Origin: Rufibacter sp. DG15C
Lineage (GTDB): Bacteria; Bacteroidota; Bacteroidia; Cytophagales; Hymenobacteraceae
Assembly (NCBI RefSeq): GCF_001577755.1
Contig: NZ_CP010776.1
Coordinates: 3,720,001-3,784,000 of the forward strand
Length of the DNA: 64,000 nucleotides
Reading direction: 5' to 3'
Part shown: in pieces, positions 53,214-61,875 of the stretch
Layout: the number at the start of each line of letters is the position of its first letter
Position numbering within the stretch: the stretch's first letter is position 1
The notes under the pieces: generated by a model
Database searches by the model: none
What the model was told of the DNA's origin: nothing
The model's input: only the letters and a program-made list of their open reading frames with translations
Made by a program: the position numbers and the translations under genes

Positions 53214-53377
53214 TACAAAGCACGAACTTTAAGTGAAACGCTTTGCACCGAAGAATCAATAAAGGGTCACATTAAGCACTAGCGTCTACCCCCGGGCAAA
53301 AGTGTTTTATCCTGATTTAGTTTTTTGTTGTTTGTCTGTCTGCCTGCCGTCTTGTCAACGGCAGGCAATTTTTTTAC
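53214..53377 (+). ncRNA. Candidate small structured RNA of unassigned family
   Basis: This ~165-nt interval has a -7-like element just upstream and ends at a strong terminator, but has no credible ORF. Foldable parts are CAAAGC pairing with GCTTTG early on, and AAGCACT pairing with AGTGTTT across the C-rich middle. It could be a 6S-like or other regulatory RNA; I cannot match it to a family by eye. Confidence 0.4.
53341..53377 (+). terminator. Rho-independent terminator
   Basis: TGCCTGCCGT and ACGGCAGGCA form a 10-bp stem (loop CTTGTCA) followed by ATTTTTTT. It would end the candidate RNA. Confidence 0.9.
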
Positions 53378-53420
53378 CACGGTCAAAGGATGCCTAGCAT
53401 TTGAATGAAATCGTTTGAAT

Positions 53421-53463
53421 AAAAAAGAGCCTTGCACCAATTAAGTTGCAAGGCTCTTTTTTT
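53421..53463. terminator. Bidirectional Rho-independent terminator at the island edge
   Basis: AAAAAAGAGCCTTGCA and TGCAAGGCTCTTTTTTT flank a short loop, with long A and T tracts on both sides. It lies just left of the tRNA-Ser fragment, so it may be the native terminator of the interrupted locus. Confidence 0.9.
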
Positions 53464-53467
53464 ATTC

Positions 53468-53481
53468 TGCGGAGAGGGAGG
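53468..53481 (-). other. Attachment-site candidate: tRNA-Ser 3'-end fragment
   Basis: Read on the minus strand this is CCTCCCTCTCCGCA, the 3' T-stem/acceptor end typical of tRNA-Ser genes. The upstream tRNA body is missing here. That is how one end of an integrase-type island appears after recombination into a tRNA 3' end. An intact minus-strand tRNA-Ser is expected at the far end. Confidence 0.55.
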
Positions 53482-53654
53482 TACTGCATTTTAACAACAA
53501 CCAGTAACAATACAAACCAGATGTATTTATTCACATAACTGATTTTCAATCACTTACGAATTACGCTATGTTATATTCACTCACAAGTCTAAACAACTTA
53601 TCACATGTTATTTTGACTAAATATTGACTATCTTGACGAAATTTAGACGAAGAT
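53482..53654. other. AT-rich leader of the integrase gene
   Basis: The stretch has no gene. TTGAC occurs three times with 9-11-nt spacing (53613, 53624, 53633) just before the integrase start. These could be recombinase arm sites or regulator half-sites. Confidence 0.3.
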
Positions 53655-55067
53655 ATGGCACGTGTCGGTGAACACACATCACTTATAGTAGTAAAAGAAG
53701 GAGATAAAAATCACATCAAAGTATATTACTCAAGAAAGGGAGTCAGCAGGTTCAAAACCAATGTTTACGTTAAAGATAAATCTACCTTTCTGAAAGATAA
53801 TGAACTTAGGAAGAGCAATGCTATTAACCCACTAAGCTTCCAAGATGATAAAAAGAAAATTTACGATTTCCAGTTAAAGATTGAGGAAATCATAGAAGAA
53901 TTTGAAAAGGAACATCTTCAGAAGCCTACCAAAGTTCAGCTTGACTCACTTTTATTAAATTATAAAGATAAAAAACAAAGAGTCTACACTTTTATTGGGG
54001 ATTATCTCTCAGAATATGCCCTTACATACCAAAAGAAAGATGAAAGGAATGAGAAATCATTGTATTTAGCTTTCAGTTCTGCACTATTTCAATTCTTCAC
54101 CTACAAAAATAGAAAATATTACTTTACTGAGATAAACAGGAAGTTCATTGAGGAATTCATTGATTACCTTTTGTTTCTAAAACCAAAAAGAGAGTCTAAT
54201 TCCCAGGCAGGCGAAACACCACTGCACGAATTAGGCAAATCAGTGAAGTTTGATGCTCGTTTTGGTATGAACAACAATACATTGCTTAAAAGGATTGACA
54301 CCTTCAGGTCTTTTATTATTTGGGCGATGAGAGAAAAACATGTCAGCCTTGACTACCCCAAAATCATAGAATCATTTAAGTCAGTTATTAAAGAAAAGAA
54401 CATAGGAGAATACAGCAACATTGAATTTGCTTTCAGAAGGATGGTAGATGTTAGAAAGCTTGGTTCTGAGGAATTTGAATCTATGATAAAAGACGCTTCC
54501 TATCAAGAACTAAACAATGGCAGTATTAAGGAAAGAGGCGTTGGAAGAGACATACTTATAAGAGCGAAAGATTTTTTCCTAATAAGCATCCTTACTGGAA
54601 ATAGGCTCTCAGATTTAAAAGCCATAAAAGAACACCATGTATTCTTGGGCAAACAAACAGCCAAGAAAACAAAAAACCAATTTCTCTTAAATTCTAATGC
54701 ATCAGCTATACAGCTTCTTGAAAAACACAAATACGACATTAAAATGCCAGACAGTAAGTATAACAAGTGCATTAAAGTAGTTATGAAACAGTTTTATCAT
54801 AACCTACTTAAAGAAAAAGACAAAATGGTTGTTCAAATTGAAAGACGAGGCAATCATGAACAAGTCGAATATGTTGAATATTACACACTTGCGTCAAGCC
54901 ATAGTGGCAGAAGGTCGTTCGCTACAATTGCGTACCATGAAAGTGGTAAAACAAAAAGGGCTATTATGCAATTTACTGGACATACCAGTGAAAAAGAGTT
55001 TGATAAGTATATCCAACTTGAACCAGAACAAGACAAGGAAGACTTTGCCACACTCATGACTCTTTAA
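53655..55067 (+). CDS. Tyrosine-type site-specific recombinase (integrase)
   Basis: The 470-residue phage/CTnDOT-type integrase has an N-terminal arm-binding/SAM-like region (about 1-220) and a catalytic core. Active-site residues visible are R317 (TGNRLSDL), H416 and R419 (SSHSGRRSF), H443 (TGHTSEKEF) and the nucleophile Y452 (KYIQ). The set is complete, so it should be active. It sits 174 bp inside the tRNA-Ser fragment and reads into the island. The excisionase-like gene follows after 11 bp. It would catalyse integration and excision at the tRNA site. Confidence 0.95.
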   Translation: MARVGEHTSLIVVKEGDKNHIKVYYSRKGVSRFKTNVYVKDKSTFLKDNELRKSNAINPLSFQDDKKKIYDFQLKIEEIIEEFEKEHLQKPTKVQLDSLLLNYKDKKQRVYTFIGDYLSEYALTYQKKDERNEKSLYLAFSSALFQFFTYKNRKYYFTEINRKFIEEFIDYLLFLKPKRESNSQAGETPLHELGKSVKFDARFGMNNNTLLKRIDTFRSFIIWAMREKHVSLDYPKIIESFKSVIKEKNIGEYSNIEFAFRRMVDVRKLGSEEFESMIKDASYQELNNGSIKERGVGRDILIRAKDFFLISILTGNRLSDLKAIKEHHVFLGKQTAKKTKNQFLLNSNASAIQLLEKHKYDIKMPDSKYNKCIKVVMKQFYHNLLKEKDKMVVQIERRGNHEQVEYVEYYTLASSHSGRRSFATIAYHESGKTKRAIMQFTGHTSEKEFDKYIQLEPEQDKEDFATLMTL

Positions 55068-55078
55068 GTTTTACAATA

Positions 55079-55627
55079 ATGGATAAAAAAGAAATCTTAA
55101 CGGAGCTATTAGAAAACTACAGTATCCAAAAGTCAGACGCTATCACCTTTTTAAACAACCGAATTGGGGTGGCAATAGACAAGGTCAAGATGCTTGAACT
55201 TGTATCTACCAATATAGATAAGCTTTCTATTCTGTGTGGTGATTTAAAACTTGAAATTAGACTGCACGAATCTAACCCTTTGTTCATTACTAATAATAAA
55301 CAGTTCTATACAACCTCAGAAGCCGCCAAAGTACTCAATGTCTCACCTACTAAGGTTAGAGATTTGATAAATAGCGAAATTCTTTCTACTAAAAAGATAA
55401 ACCAAAGGAATTGGCAAATACCGTCTTGGAGCCTGGAAGCTTATAAGAGCGATTTAATGAGTTTCCTTTCCGTTACCGAAGAAATTAAAGATTATGATGT
55501 TCTGGACATCCTAGACTCTGAGAACCATTTACTTATTTCACTAATCTCAATGGAAGGTATTCATACAATTTATGAATATGAGACAAGATTAAAGAGAACA
55601 ATAAGCAATATCTATAATGAATTATAG
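55079..55627 (+). CDS. Excisionase-like helix-turn-helix protein
   Basis: The 182-residue protein has a MerR/excisionase-type winged HTH in its middle (FYTTSEAAKVLNVSPTKVRDLINSEILSTKKINQRNWQIPSWSLEAY, about 83-125). Helical flanks lie on both sides. It directly follows the integrase, so it is likely the recombination directionality factor or a regulator of the island. It is larger than a minimal Xis (about 70-100 residues). It is co-directional with the integrase, and the cargo genes are opposite. Confidence 0.8.
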   Translation: MDKKEILTELLENYSIQKSDAITFLNNRIGVAIDKVKMLELVSTNIDKLSILCGDLKLEIRLHESNPLFITNNKQFYTTSEAAKVLNVSPTKVRDLINSEILSTKKINQRNWQIPSWSLEAYKSDLMSFLSVTEEIKDYDVLDILDSENHLLISLISMEGIHTIYEYETRLKRTISNIYNEL

Positions 55628-55647
55628 AGTACTTTTAATTACAATCC

Positions 55648-56157
55648 CTAAAACTCACCTTCATAATTACTTTTTACTTTATTCATACCCCAAATGGTGA
55701 TTGTACCTTCATAATTCGTTTGGTCTAGGCTAAATTGCAAGCCTACCAACTTACCATTCCAGACATTGACAACCTCATCTTTTAGATATGAAGGTCTATT
55801 ACTGTCCAAGGCCGTATTTTTTGCCTTGCCGTAAACTGTCTCTAAGGCTTTCAAAACTTCATCGTAATCATCTGAATCCATTTTTAAAAACCTTACATTG
55901 ATTCCAGTGAGTTTGTTTTTTACGAACACTAAATCAACTGATGCAGGATGTCCAACTACCTGAATTTTTTCTTTTACACCGTAATGTTTAGTTGAGCTAT
56001 TAATTCCACTTGCATTAGAAGAAATCTCTTTTGCATAAAGAGAATAATCTGCTCCAATTTTGTAATGCCTAAACCCATTTTTTTTATCGATAACAGATTG
56101 GGCAAATAAGGTAACTGTTAAAAACTGTAAAAATGCAATTAGTAGTAATTTCTTCAT
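55648..56157 (-). CDS. Exported protein of unknown function (island)
   Basis: The 169-residue protein has a signal peptide (MKKLLLIAFLQFLTVTLFAQ). The mature part alternates short strands and helices (HYGVKEKIQVVGHPASVDLVFVKNKLTGINVRFL, VWNGKLVGLQFSLDQTNYEGTITIWG), a fold often seen in periplasmic Bacteroidota proteins. No family is recognised. It is the last gene of the leftward island block and is separated from its upstream neighbour by ~180 bp, so it may be a separate unit. Confidence 0.72.
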   Translation of the reverse strand: MKKLLLIAFLQFLTVTLFAQSVIDKKNGFRHYKIGADYSLYAKEISSNASGINSSTKHYGVKEKIQVVGHPASVDLVFVKNKLTGINVRFLKMDSDDYDEVLKALETVYGKAKNTALDSNRPSYLKDEVVNVWNGKLVGLQFSLDQTNYEGTITIWGMNKVKSNYEGEF

Positions 56158-56335
56158 TTTATAAAGTATTGATAATCTGTTAATAAAAATGTGTATTCAA
56201 ATCATTTACCCAGACCTAGTTTTATAAAGCGTATTATCTTTAAAAGGATTAAACTAGGTTTATCTTTATTAAGTTCAACTTGACGATAGGCAAAGGAAAT
56301 TAATAGTTTATGCGTTTAAAAAAGGCAATCTAGTT

Positions 56336-56971
56336 TTAATCTTTATTTTTTTGCTTCAACTTATCCTTCTCCCTGATTTCCTGTTCAAGTTCATTATATA
56401 AAACAGACTTGGTCAATCTGCGCAGTGAATTCAATGTAATGGAGTGTTGGCTCCTTTTATAATTATTCAATTCTTCCGTGGCCAGTACATAGAACTCCCA
56501 CTGGTCCATATTCAATGGGTTTACCGTCTGCTTATCTACATGGTGCAACAAGCAGAAGACGTATACATCGGCACTGCGAACAGCCACGTTTGAGCGTCTG
56601 TCTATCTCCCAGTCCCAAGGCTTTGAAAGCTTTGTGCTGAAGGATATCTTAGAGAGGCTGTTCTGCTCCCATGACTGAAGGTACGCTGCGGACTTCACCT
56701 CAACCTTTACCCCTTCAGGTGTTTCCAAATCATAGGCACCCCATTCATCCCGCACCTGCTTTATATCAATGTTTGTTGCGGTTGCCACGATGAATTCGGC
56801 CAGACGTCCTCTGGTTGCATTGCTTAGTATGTCTGAAACGCTCCATCTCCAAAAGTTAAGAAGCGAGTAATTCTGCTCTTGGCCACAGCTAGTCAGCTTT
56901 TCCTCGCCAGATTTAAGTGTTGTCTCAGCTTTACCTAATGAATCTGAAATGTATACTCTTTCAAGTGGCAT
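56336..56971 (-). CDS. PD-(D/E)XK-type nuclease-like protein
   Basis: The 211-residue protein has the core of a restriction-endonuclease-like fold: LLNFWRWSVSDILSNATRGRLAEFIVA, then WGAYDLETPEGVKVEVKSAAYLQSW. D81, E91 and K93 would form the D...ExK active site. The rest (RRSNVAVRSADVYVFCLLHH, WEFYVLATEELN) is typical of stand-alone nuclease proteins found near defence islands. It lies 27 bp after the GIY-YIG gene, so they are likely co-transcribed. The target is unknown. Confidence 0.8.
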   Translation of the reverse strand: MPLERVYISDSLGKAETTLKSGEEKLTSCGQEQNYSLLNFWRWSVSDILSNATRGRLAEFIVATATNIDIKQVRDEWGAYDLETPEGVKVEVKSAAYLQSWEQNSLSKISFSTKLSKPWDWEIDRRSNVAVRSADVYVFCLLHHVDKQTVNPLNMDQWEFYVLATEELNNYKRSQHSITLNSLRRLTKSVLYNELEQEIREKDKLKQKNKD

Positions 56972-56998
56972 AAAATGACGGAATATGTAATGGTGCCA

Positions 56999-57760
56999 TC
57001 AATGTAGGCGAAACGTATAGGCATCTATAATATCTACACGAATGGTGTCATTTTCACGGTAGTTATCTTGAAACCATGCTCTTAATGCCTTATTTCCATC
57101 AACCCTTGCCTGTCGCTTGTTCGAGTCTGCGAAATGGAATCTACCTTGAATGAAGAAATCGGCATCCTCGCCTAAAAACAAAGTAACGTAAGCATTTTCA
57201 TCAGGCAAATGGTCCAAATCAGCAATTCTGAAGTTAAACCTGCCTTTGGTAAAGTACTCTGGTCCAAGGGTGATTTCAACTGACCTGGCTTCTTCCATCA
57301 TGTGTAGATTATTTTCCACTAAGGTCTCGCTCTCTATTGGAGGCATCTGTTGTTCCAATATTCTGTTCGTACCTCTATAATTCCATTGCGGTTGTATTCG
57401 TGCAATCAGGGCATCTTCTAACCCAGATGCTAGACTCAACCTATATCCCATATAATCAGATTCATTGGAACCAACTAACGCTAGAATCATAACATCCTGC
57501 CCCGATTCTAGCAATCTGACAATATTATTCCTTATTCGGATATTAGTCCTTTGAGTACCACTTGCATTCTTGTAGCCTCTCATTCGGTTCTTTAGCTTAT
57601 CTGCAGTCTTACCGATATACATCACCTGTGTCACATTAACGAAGGCATAAAGTAGGTCCCTGTGGTTATGACGTTCAAAAGGTATGCTATGAGTAAGAGA
57701 CCCATGATTGAGATTCCAATCACCTATTTCTTCAAAACCAATATCTAATAGACGCTGCAT
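56999..57760 (-). CDS. GIY-YIG-fold protein (nuclease-like)
   Basis: The 253-residue protein holds a GIY-YIG-like module at about 35-100: LLYAFVNVTQVMYIGKTADKLKNRMRGYKNASGTQRTNIRIRNNIVRLLESG. YAF (38-40) stands for GIY and YIG (48-50) is intact, with Arg58/60 following. The C-terminal half has no known motif (GRFHFADSNKRQARVDGNKALRAWFQDNYRENDTIRVDIIDAYTF). It is probably a DNA/RNA nuclease or nucleic-acid-binding relative. It lies 59 bp after the zinc-ribbon gene and 27 bp before the PD-(D/E)XK gene. Confidence 0.8.
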   Translation of the reverse strand: MQRLLDIGFEEIGDWNLNHGSLTHSIPFERHNHRDLLYAFVNVTQVMYIGKTADKLKNRMRGYKNASGTQRTNIRIRNNIVRLLESGQDVMILALVGSNESDYMGYRLSLASGLEDALIARIQPQWNYRGTNRILEQQMPPIESETLVENNLHMMEEARSVEITLGPEYFTKGRFNFRIADLDHLPDENAYVTLFLGEDADFFIQGRFHFADSNKRQARVDGNKALRAWFQDNYRENDTIRVDIIDAYTFRLH

Positions 57761-57819
57761 AAATGGTCTAATTTTTATCTCTAAGAGAAACAGATTTATT
57801 TACCATTTTGATGGAGTAG

Positions 57820-58323
57820 TTATAGTTCTTGAGTTTTTTTGAACTCGTAATAGTAAATTCCTAAACCATCTAATCCTGTTCCATCCTTTTGGGTTGTAAA
57901 AACAGCACTCATTGTTTCAAATCCTTCTGGGTAATCACTCAATCCATCATTCCACAATGTTAAAAAATCCATTTTGATGATTTCACTGATATCCTGAGGG
58001 TGTGCATTTATAAACCTTCTTGCATCGGTAAGGATAAACTGCCTGTTTCTTCCTTCTTCAAATGCCAAAGGAATGATTGTAGTATCTTCAAGTTCCCCAT
58101 TTGGAAATTCCAAAGCACATTCATATAACTTGCCCTGCTCAAGAGTAAAAAAAGGCTCTTTTAGTTTTATAAGCCTTTCATACTCTTTTTTATCATTACT
58201 TAAATTCGGCTCTTTCTTTAAGTTTTCATCCCATTCAGAGCCACAGTCGGGGCATTCATAATACCTACCATTGAAATAGGCATTTTCTTCATGGCATTCA
58301 GGGCAATCTACTGTAAGTGACAT
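57820..58323 (-). CDS. Zinc-ribbon protein
   Basis: The 167-residue protein begins with a two-CxxC zinc ribbon (C7PEC10 ... C24PDC27, preceded by MSLTVD). This resembles the N-terminal ribbon of PhnA-like proteins. The remainder is unrelated to PhnA and rich in acidic and aromatic residues (FPNGELEDTTIIPLAFEEGRNRQFILTDARRFINAHP). It may bind nucleic acid or a partner. It sits in the leftward island block. Confidence 0.75.
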   Translation of the reverse strand: MSLTVDCPECHEENAYFNGRYYECPDCGSEWDENLKKEPNLSNDKKEYERLIKLKEPFFTLEQGKLYECALEFPNGELEDTTIIPLAFEEGRNRQFILTDARRFINAHPQDISEIIKMDFLTLWNDGLSDYPEGFETMSAVFTTQKDGTGLDGLGIYYYEFKKTQEL

Positions 58324-58431
58324 ATGGTTTTTATAACTTTATTAATTAAAACTTAAACTAGATTAAAATGACCTCCAAAAACAAGTTATCAACTTGAGGT
58401 TATAATAAAATATGTAAATTTAAAATCACTT

Positions 58432-58779
58432 TCAGTTCAAGTGAGGCAGTCCATCTTCATCATCAATAAGCCCAATCATCTCAAGATAGATGAACTCCTT
58501 CTCAAAAATCTCTTCTAACTCGTCTTCTCTGATGACGATACCGATGTCCTTGCATTTCCGAAGAACAAAAGCCGTTATTTCCTCTGTGTCCAAGGTCACG
58601 GGGTAGTTGCTGATTGACTTTTTCTCACTGGCCACACCTACCAGTTTCTGGTACTCAAACTCTAAGTCCAGAATTTTGATGATGTCGGCCACAGGAAACT
58701 TTATCTGCATCAGCCTTCCAAGGTTTTCATAAACCACCTCCGCTGCGTCTTCTACTATGTAATGTATTTCCTCGTCCAT
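58432..58779 (-). CDS. Small acidic helical protein (island, unknown)
   Basis: The 115-residue, strongly acidic, helical protein has no motif I recognise (MDEEIHYIVEDAAEVVYENLGRLMQIKFP, REDELEEIFEKEFIYLEMIGL). It could be an inhibitor, antitoxin-like or DNA-mimic protein by composition, but that is only a suggestion. It lies 53 bp downstream of the HsdR-N-like gene and shares its direction. Confidence 0.7.
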   Translation of the reverse strand: MDEEIHYIVEDAAEVVYENLGRLMQIKFPVADIIKILDLEFEYQKLVGVASEKKSISNYPVTLDTEEITAFVLRKCKDIGIVIREDELEEIFEKEFIYLEMIGLIDDEDGLPHLN

Positions 58780-58832
58780 ATAAATCTCTATTAATTTCCT
58801 AGCCCCTTAACGATACCTAAAACAGTGTAACC

Positions 58833-60011
58833 TTACTGTGTCCTCCTAAACCTGTCACGTAGAAGGGCATAGTCAATGACGTTTGAAATGAACTCATTTA
58901 CTTCCTGACTTGACCAAGTAAAGGATTTGGAGTTATCCAGGCTACCTAGAAACACCTTGTTGTCTCTGATTAAGCTCGGCTTCTCATGTTGGATAAAATC
59001 AATCACGCTCTGGTTTTTCACCCTGCCCTTTTTCCCAACGGTCAACGTACCATCGTGCCAGATGGAAAACATTCCACCTTCAATTTTAATATACCTGTCA
59101 AGCGCAAGTTCTAACGAGAGGTGGCTCTTGTCAAAGTCATCAACTGCCACTAATAGCAAGGTATGCCCTTTCGAGTTGCCATATTTAGGATGATTCGTTG
59201 TCTTAATCCTACCCATTAAACTCATGCTAACAATCTGGCTGTCCCCTGCATCGTCTGTGACTAGGACGGAACGGTACTCACCCGTGAATCCCCCGCCTGA
59301 TGCATTGCCGAAGGTCGTAAATCTGATGAGGCAATCCTTGTTAAATGTAACTGTGCCAACATTCAAAGATGAAATCTCTTCCTTTTCCTCATAAAACAAC
59401 CCGATGAGGTTTGCAAAGAAAGAATGCAACTCTGTTCTGCTGTCTTCCCCGAAATTATCAAGTACGCTTTTGAAAGCCTTGCTTTCTGGCTCCAAATGAT
59501 TCGGTCTTACCCAGTTTAGATTTACCACTTCTTTTGGATTGAAATAGTCTAATTCAATTAAATCAGCATAACTCGGTATCAGGTTGATTTCAACATATTC
59601 ATTTTCTTTGTCGTCCCACTGCAGGGCTACTGTTTCATTGCCATTAGTAACCACTGTCACTTTCGGTGCCAATACATCGTCATAACTCAACGCTTGCTCA
59701 AACACGGACTCAGTCAAGGGGACATTAGGCTCTTTACACTCCACCAACAACAGTGAGTGATAGTTATCGTCTACCTTGTTCTTACCCAAAACAAGTATAT
59801 CAACTCTACCTTTAAGAGACTTATCGAAGGCTGACAATGGAAACTCCACACGAATCATCTCTTCTGGATAGCCATACCTGTCAATAAGTTCGGTGACGAA
59901 TTTTTGCCTAACCTTTTCCTCAGGGGTAGCGATAATTAGTTTTTTCCTATTAACGCAAAGCAAGCAGTCCTTACCATTTTTGCGAAGAGGATTTAATTTT
60001 GAAGAGTCCAT
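58833..60011 (-). CDS. HsdR N-terminal-like nuclease domain protein with extra C-terminal part
   Basis: The 392-residue protein has a type I restriction HsdR-N-like domain at about 25-150: ATPEEKVRQKFVTELIDRYGYP, GRVDILVLG, HSLLLVECKEPNVPLTESVFEQALSYDDVL. The RVD and ECK give the PD-(D/E)XK site. The C-terminal 240 residues are unrecognised (LVTDDAGDSQIVSMSLMGRIKTTNHPKYGNSKGHTLLLVAVDDF, SQEVNEFISNVIDYALL). The N-domain resembles the stand-alone protein at 36836-37312, sharing PEExVRQ and LLLVECKxPxVxLT. There is no helicase motor, so it is not a classical HsdR. Confidence 0.82.
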   Translation of the reverse strand: MDSSKLNPLRKNGKDCLLCVNRKKLIIATPEEKVRQKFVTELIDRYGYPEEMIRVEFPLSAFDKSLKGRVDILVLGKNKVDDNYHSLLLVECKEPNVPLTESVFEQALSYDDVLAPKVTVVTNGNETVALQWDDKENEYVEINLIPSYADLIELDYFNPKEVVNLNWVRPNHLEPESKAFKSVLDNFGEDSRTELHSFFANLIGLFYEEKEEISSLNVGTVTFNKDCLIRFTTFGNASGGGFTGEYRSVLVTDDAGDSQIVSMSLMGRIKTTNHPKYGNSKGHTLLLVAVDDFDKSHLSLELALDRYIKIEGGMFSIWHDGTLTVGKKGRVKNQSVIDFIQHEKPSLIRDNKVFLGSLDNSKSFTWSSQEVNEFISNVIDYALLRDRFRRTQ

Positions 60012-60170
60012 GAAGATTAGAAATAGATGTTTGGCTATATCACAGCCTGCCCAGGCTTTGCCGAAGGATGGCTTTAAAGTCTAGCATCTTAGTTTATTAA
60101 AGATAAGCTTTTCACTTTATTGTAGTTTGAAGTAGTTAATTCCCGCTTCCTAATATAAAAGCCTCAATGA

Positions 60171-60788
60171 TTAGCTTTTTTTATAGAACTCCTTGAATGC
60201 AAATTCCGATGACAAACTCACCGAAAGGATATCAACCTCACTGCATCTTATGTGAAAGTATCCTGGTCTAGCGATTGTGTTAATTGGAAGCGTCAGTGTG
60301 TAAGACTTCAGGTCCTTGGCATGTACAAACTCAACCACTTGATAATAGTCGTGATTTACAGAGTTTGAGGCATACACCATATTGTCTCGGACTTTTAAGA
60401 ATATCCCTGGAATATTAGAAGCACCCATTATATCATTTATCGCCTCTAACCTATTTTCCATCAGCCATATTTCCTTTTCTAGCAAACCATAGGTTCCCAC
60501 AGATAGGTTCTGAACCTGGGATGCTGTTACGTTGATAAGTGATTTGTATCCATCCCTGTTTACTTGGATGGTGCCATCGCTCTTGACATTCCAAACTCTT
60601 CCTTCCTGTGTAGACCCATCATAGTCATAGGTTATTATAACTCTTGAGCCTACCTCAATTTTACTTTTTTCACCTAACGCTATCCGTTCAAAGGTGTCCT
60701 TTATGGCTTCAAGACGATGCTCAATCTCATGCCTCTCGGAAGTAAGGGTTGAGCGGAAATCAACTTTAAGCTCTGCACTACTTATCAT
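60171..60788 (-). CDS. SH3-like domain protein with N-terminal coiled coil (island, unknown)
   Basis: The 205-residue protein starts with a charged helical segment (LKVDFRSTLTSERHEIEHRLEAIKDTFERIALGEKS). A KOW/Tudor/SH3-like beta segment follows (IEVGSRVIITYDYDGSTQEGRVWNVKSDGTIQVN). The C-terminal half is not recognised. SH3-like barrels often bind proteins or nucleic acids. It sits within the leftward island block. Confidence 0.72.
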   Translation of the reverse strand: MISSAELKVDFRSTLTSERHEIEHRLEAIKDTFERIALGEKSKIEVGSRVIITYDYDGSTQEGRVWNVKSDGTIQVNRDGYKSLINVTASQVQNLSVGTYGLLEKEIWLMENRLEAINDIMGASNIPGIFLKVRDNMVYASNSVNHDYYQVVEFVHAKDLKSYTLTLPINTIARPGYFHIRCSEVDILSVSLSSEFAFKEFYKKS

Positions 60789-60903
60789 AAAACTTTAATA
60801 AAAGCAACAACGCTGCATTGAGGGCATTTATCCTCTTCCGTATTTTTGATTAGTCAAAATACAAAAGTGAATGTCTTTATTTATGCCTTTTAAATGTATA
60901 CAA

Positions 60904-61644
60904 TTATCTACCTGACCAATTATCTATATCGTCTGAACTGCCACGAAAATCACCATAGTCGCCCAATTGTCCATCAGTCATTGCATTAAAATAATCTCTG
61001 TTTGAATCGGCAGAAGAAGTAAAATCATTGTCATAACTCTGGCTCTCTTCTGTCAGCGAATCATATTTCTGGGAGTTCTTGTGTAAGACACTTACTGGGA
61101 ATTGGTATGGCTCTGAAATGAAAATAGGGCGATAGGTATAGATGTCCTCAATCTTAAACATAACCTCCATTTCCTTGAATCTGAAGACAGGCATCGTTTG
61201 AAGCTCTTCCAAGGCAGATGGCTCAACGAAGAACCATTCAATCGTGTTAATACACCAGGCTATGTACTCTGGCTTTCCTCCGCATATCAGCACCCTATCC
61301 CAACCGTTTTCATCTTTTTTCATGCCGACAAAATCACCAATGAAGGTATTACCCGCCTCACGTCTCAAAAAATTAGAATCATATACGAACAAGTAGGCTA
61401 TATCCCTCTGATAGTTACGGTATGGTTCCTTATCAATCGAAGTTGCTCTAATCAAAGTATCGCTCACCTCAAAACTCAGTAATTCCCCAATCATGCTTGC
61501 GGGGCTTACGGAATAGTCGTTGGATAGCTTTTCTCTCAGGAATTGCTCAACAAAATTTCTATCTAGCTTATTATTGCCCTGGTATACATCCCTTAAAGTA
61601 AGCCCTTGGTACTTACCGAAGGTAAACTTGTCATCTATATCCAT
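60904..61644 (-). CDS. Island protein with N-terminal FGKYxG motif, unknown function
   Basis: The 246-residue protein opens with FTFGKYQGLTLRDVYQG, resembling the short C-terminal module that accompanies ExoX-like exonucleases and the DUF3820-type proteins. The DEDD exonuclease part is absent. The end is a low-complexity acidic tail (NAMTDGQLGDYGDFRGSSDDIDNWSGR), a style common in Bacteroidota. Function unknown; it lies 115 bp upstream of the SH3-like protein gene in the same direction. Confidence 0.7.
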   Translation of the reverse strand: MDIDDKFTFGKYQGLTLRDVYQGNNKLDRNFVEQFLREKLSNDYSVSPASMIGELLSFEVSDTLIRATSIDKEPYRNYQRDIAYLFVYDSNFLRREAGNTFIGDFVGMKKDENGWDRVLICGGKPEYIAWCINTIEWFFVEPSALEELQTMPVFRFKEMEVMFKIEDIYTYRPIFISEPYQFPVSVLHKNSQKYDSLTEESQSYDNDFTSSADSNRDYFNAMTDGQLGDYGDFRGSSDDIDNWSGR

Positions 61645-61875
61645 ATGTTAATCTAAACCTTAGTGGTGATACCGAGCTTCATGGCAAAAGCGTGCGTCAA
61701 AATCCTTATCAGGGTGAAGGGAGAAGAGCGACTCGAAAAAATTAGGGTAAAATTTTTCATTAAACAATGCGAAGTGAGGTTTCCTTTATTTCAGGTAAAG
61801 ACTGCCCCTTAAATCTTCAATTACACATTCATATGTTGGGCTTGAAAAAGCTAACACCACCTTCTTGGAAAAGAA
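61645..61875. other. Gene-free gap inside the island
   Basis: No gene is seen. It separates the coiled-coil/large-protein pair from the rest of the block and may hold the promoter of the leftward genes. Confidence 0.35.

Noticed and set aside
53421-53481. A complete tRNA gene at the island border
   Set aside because: Only the 3' acceptor/T-stem end is present; D-arm and anticodon arm are missing.
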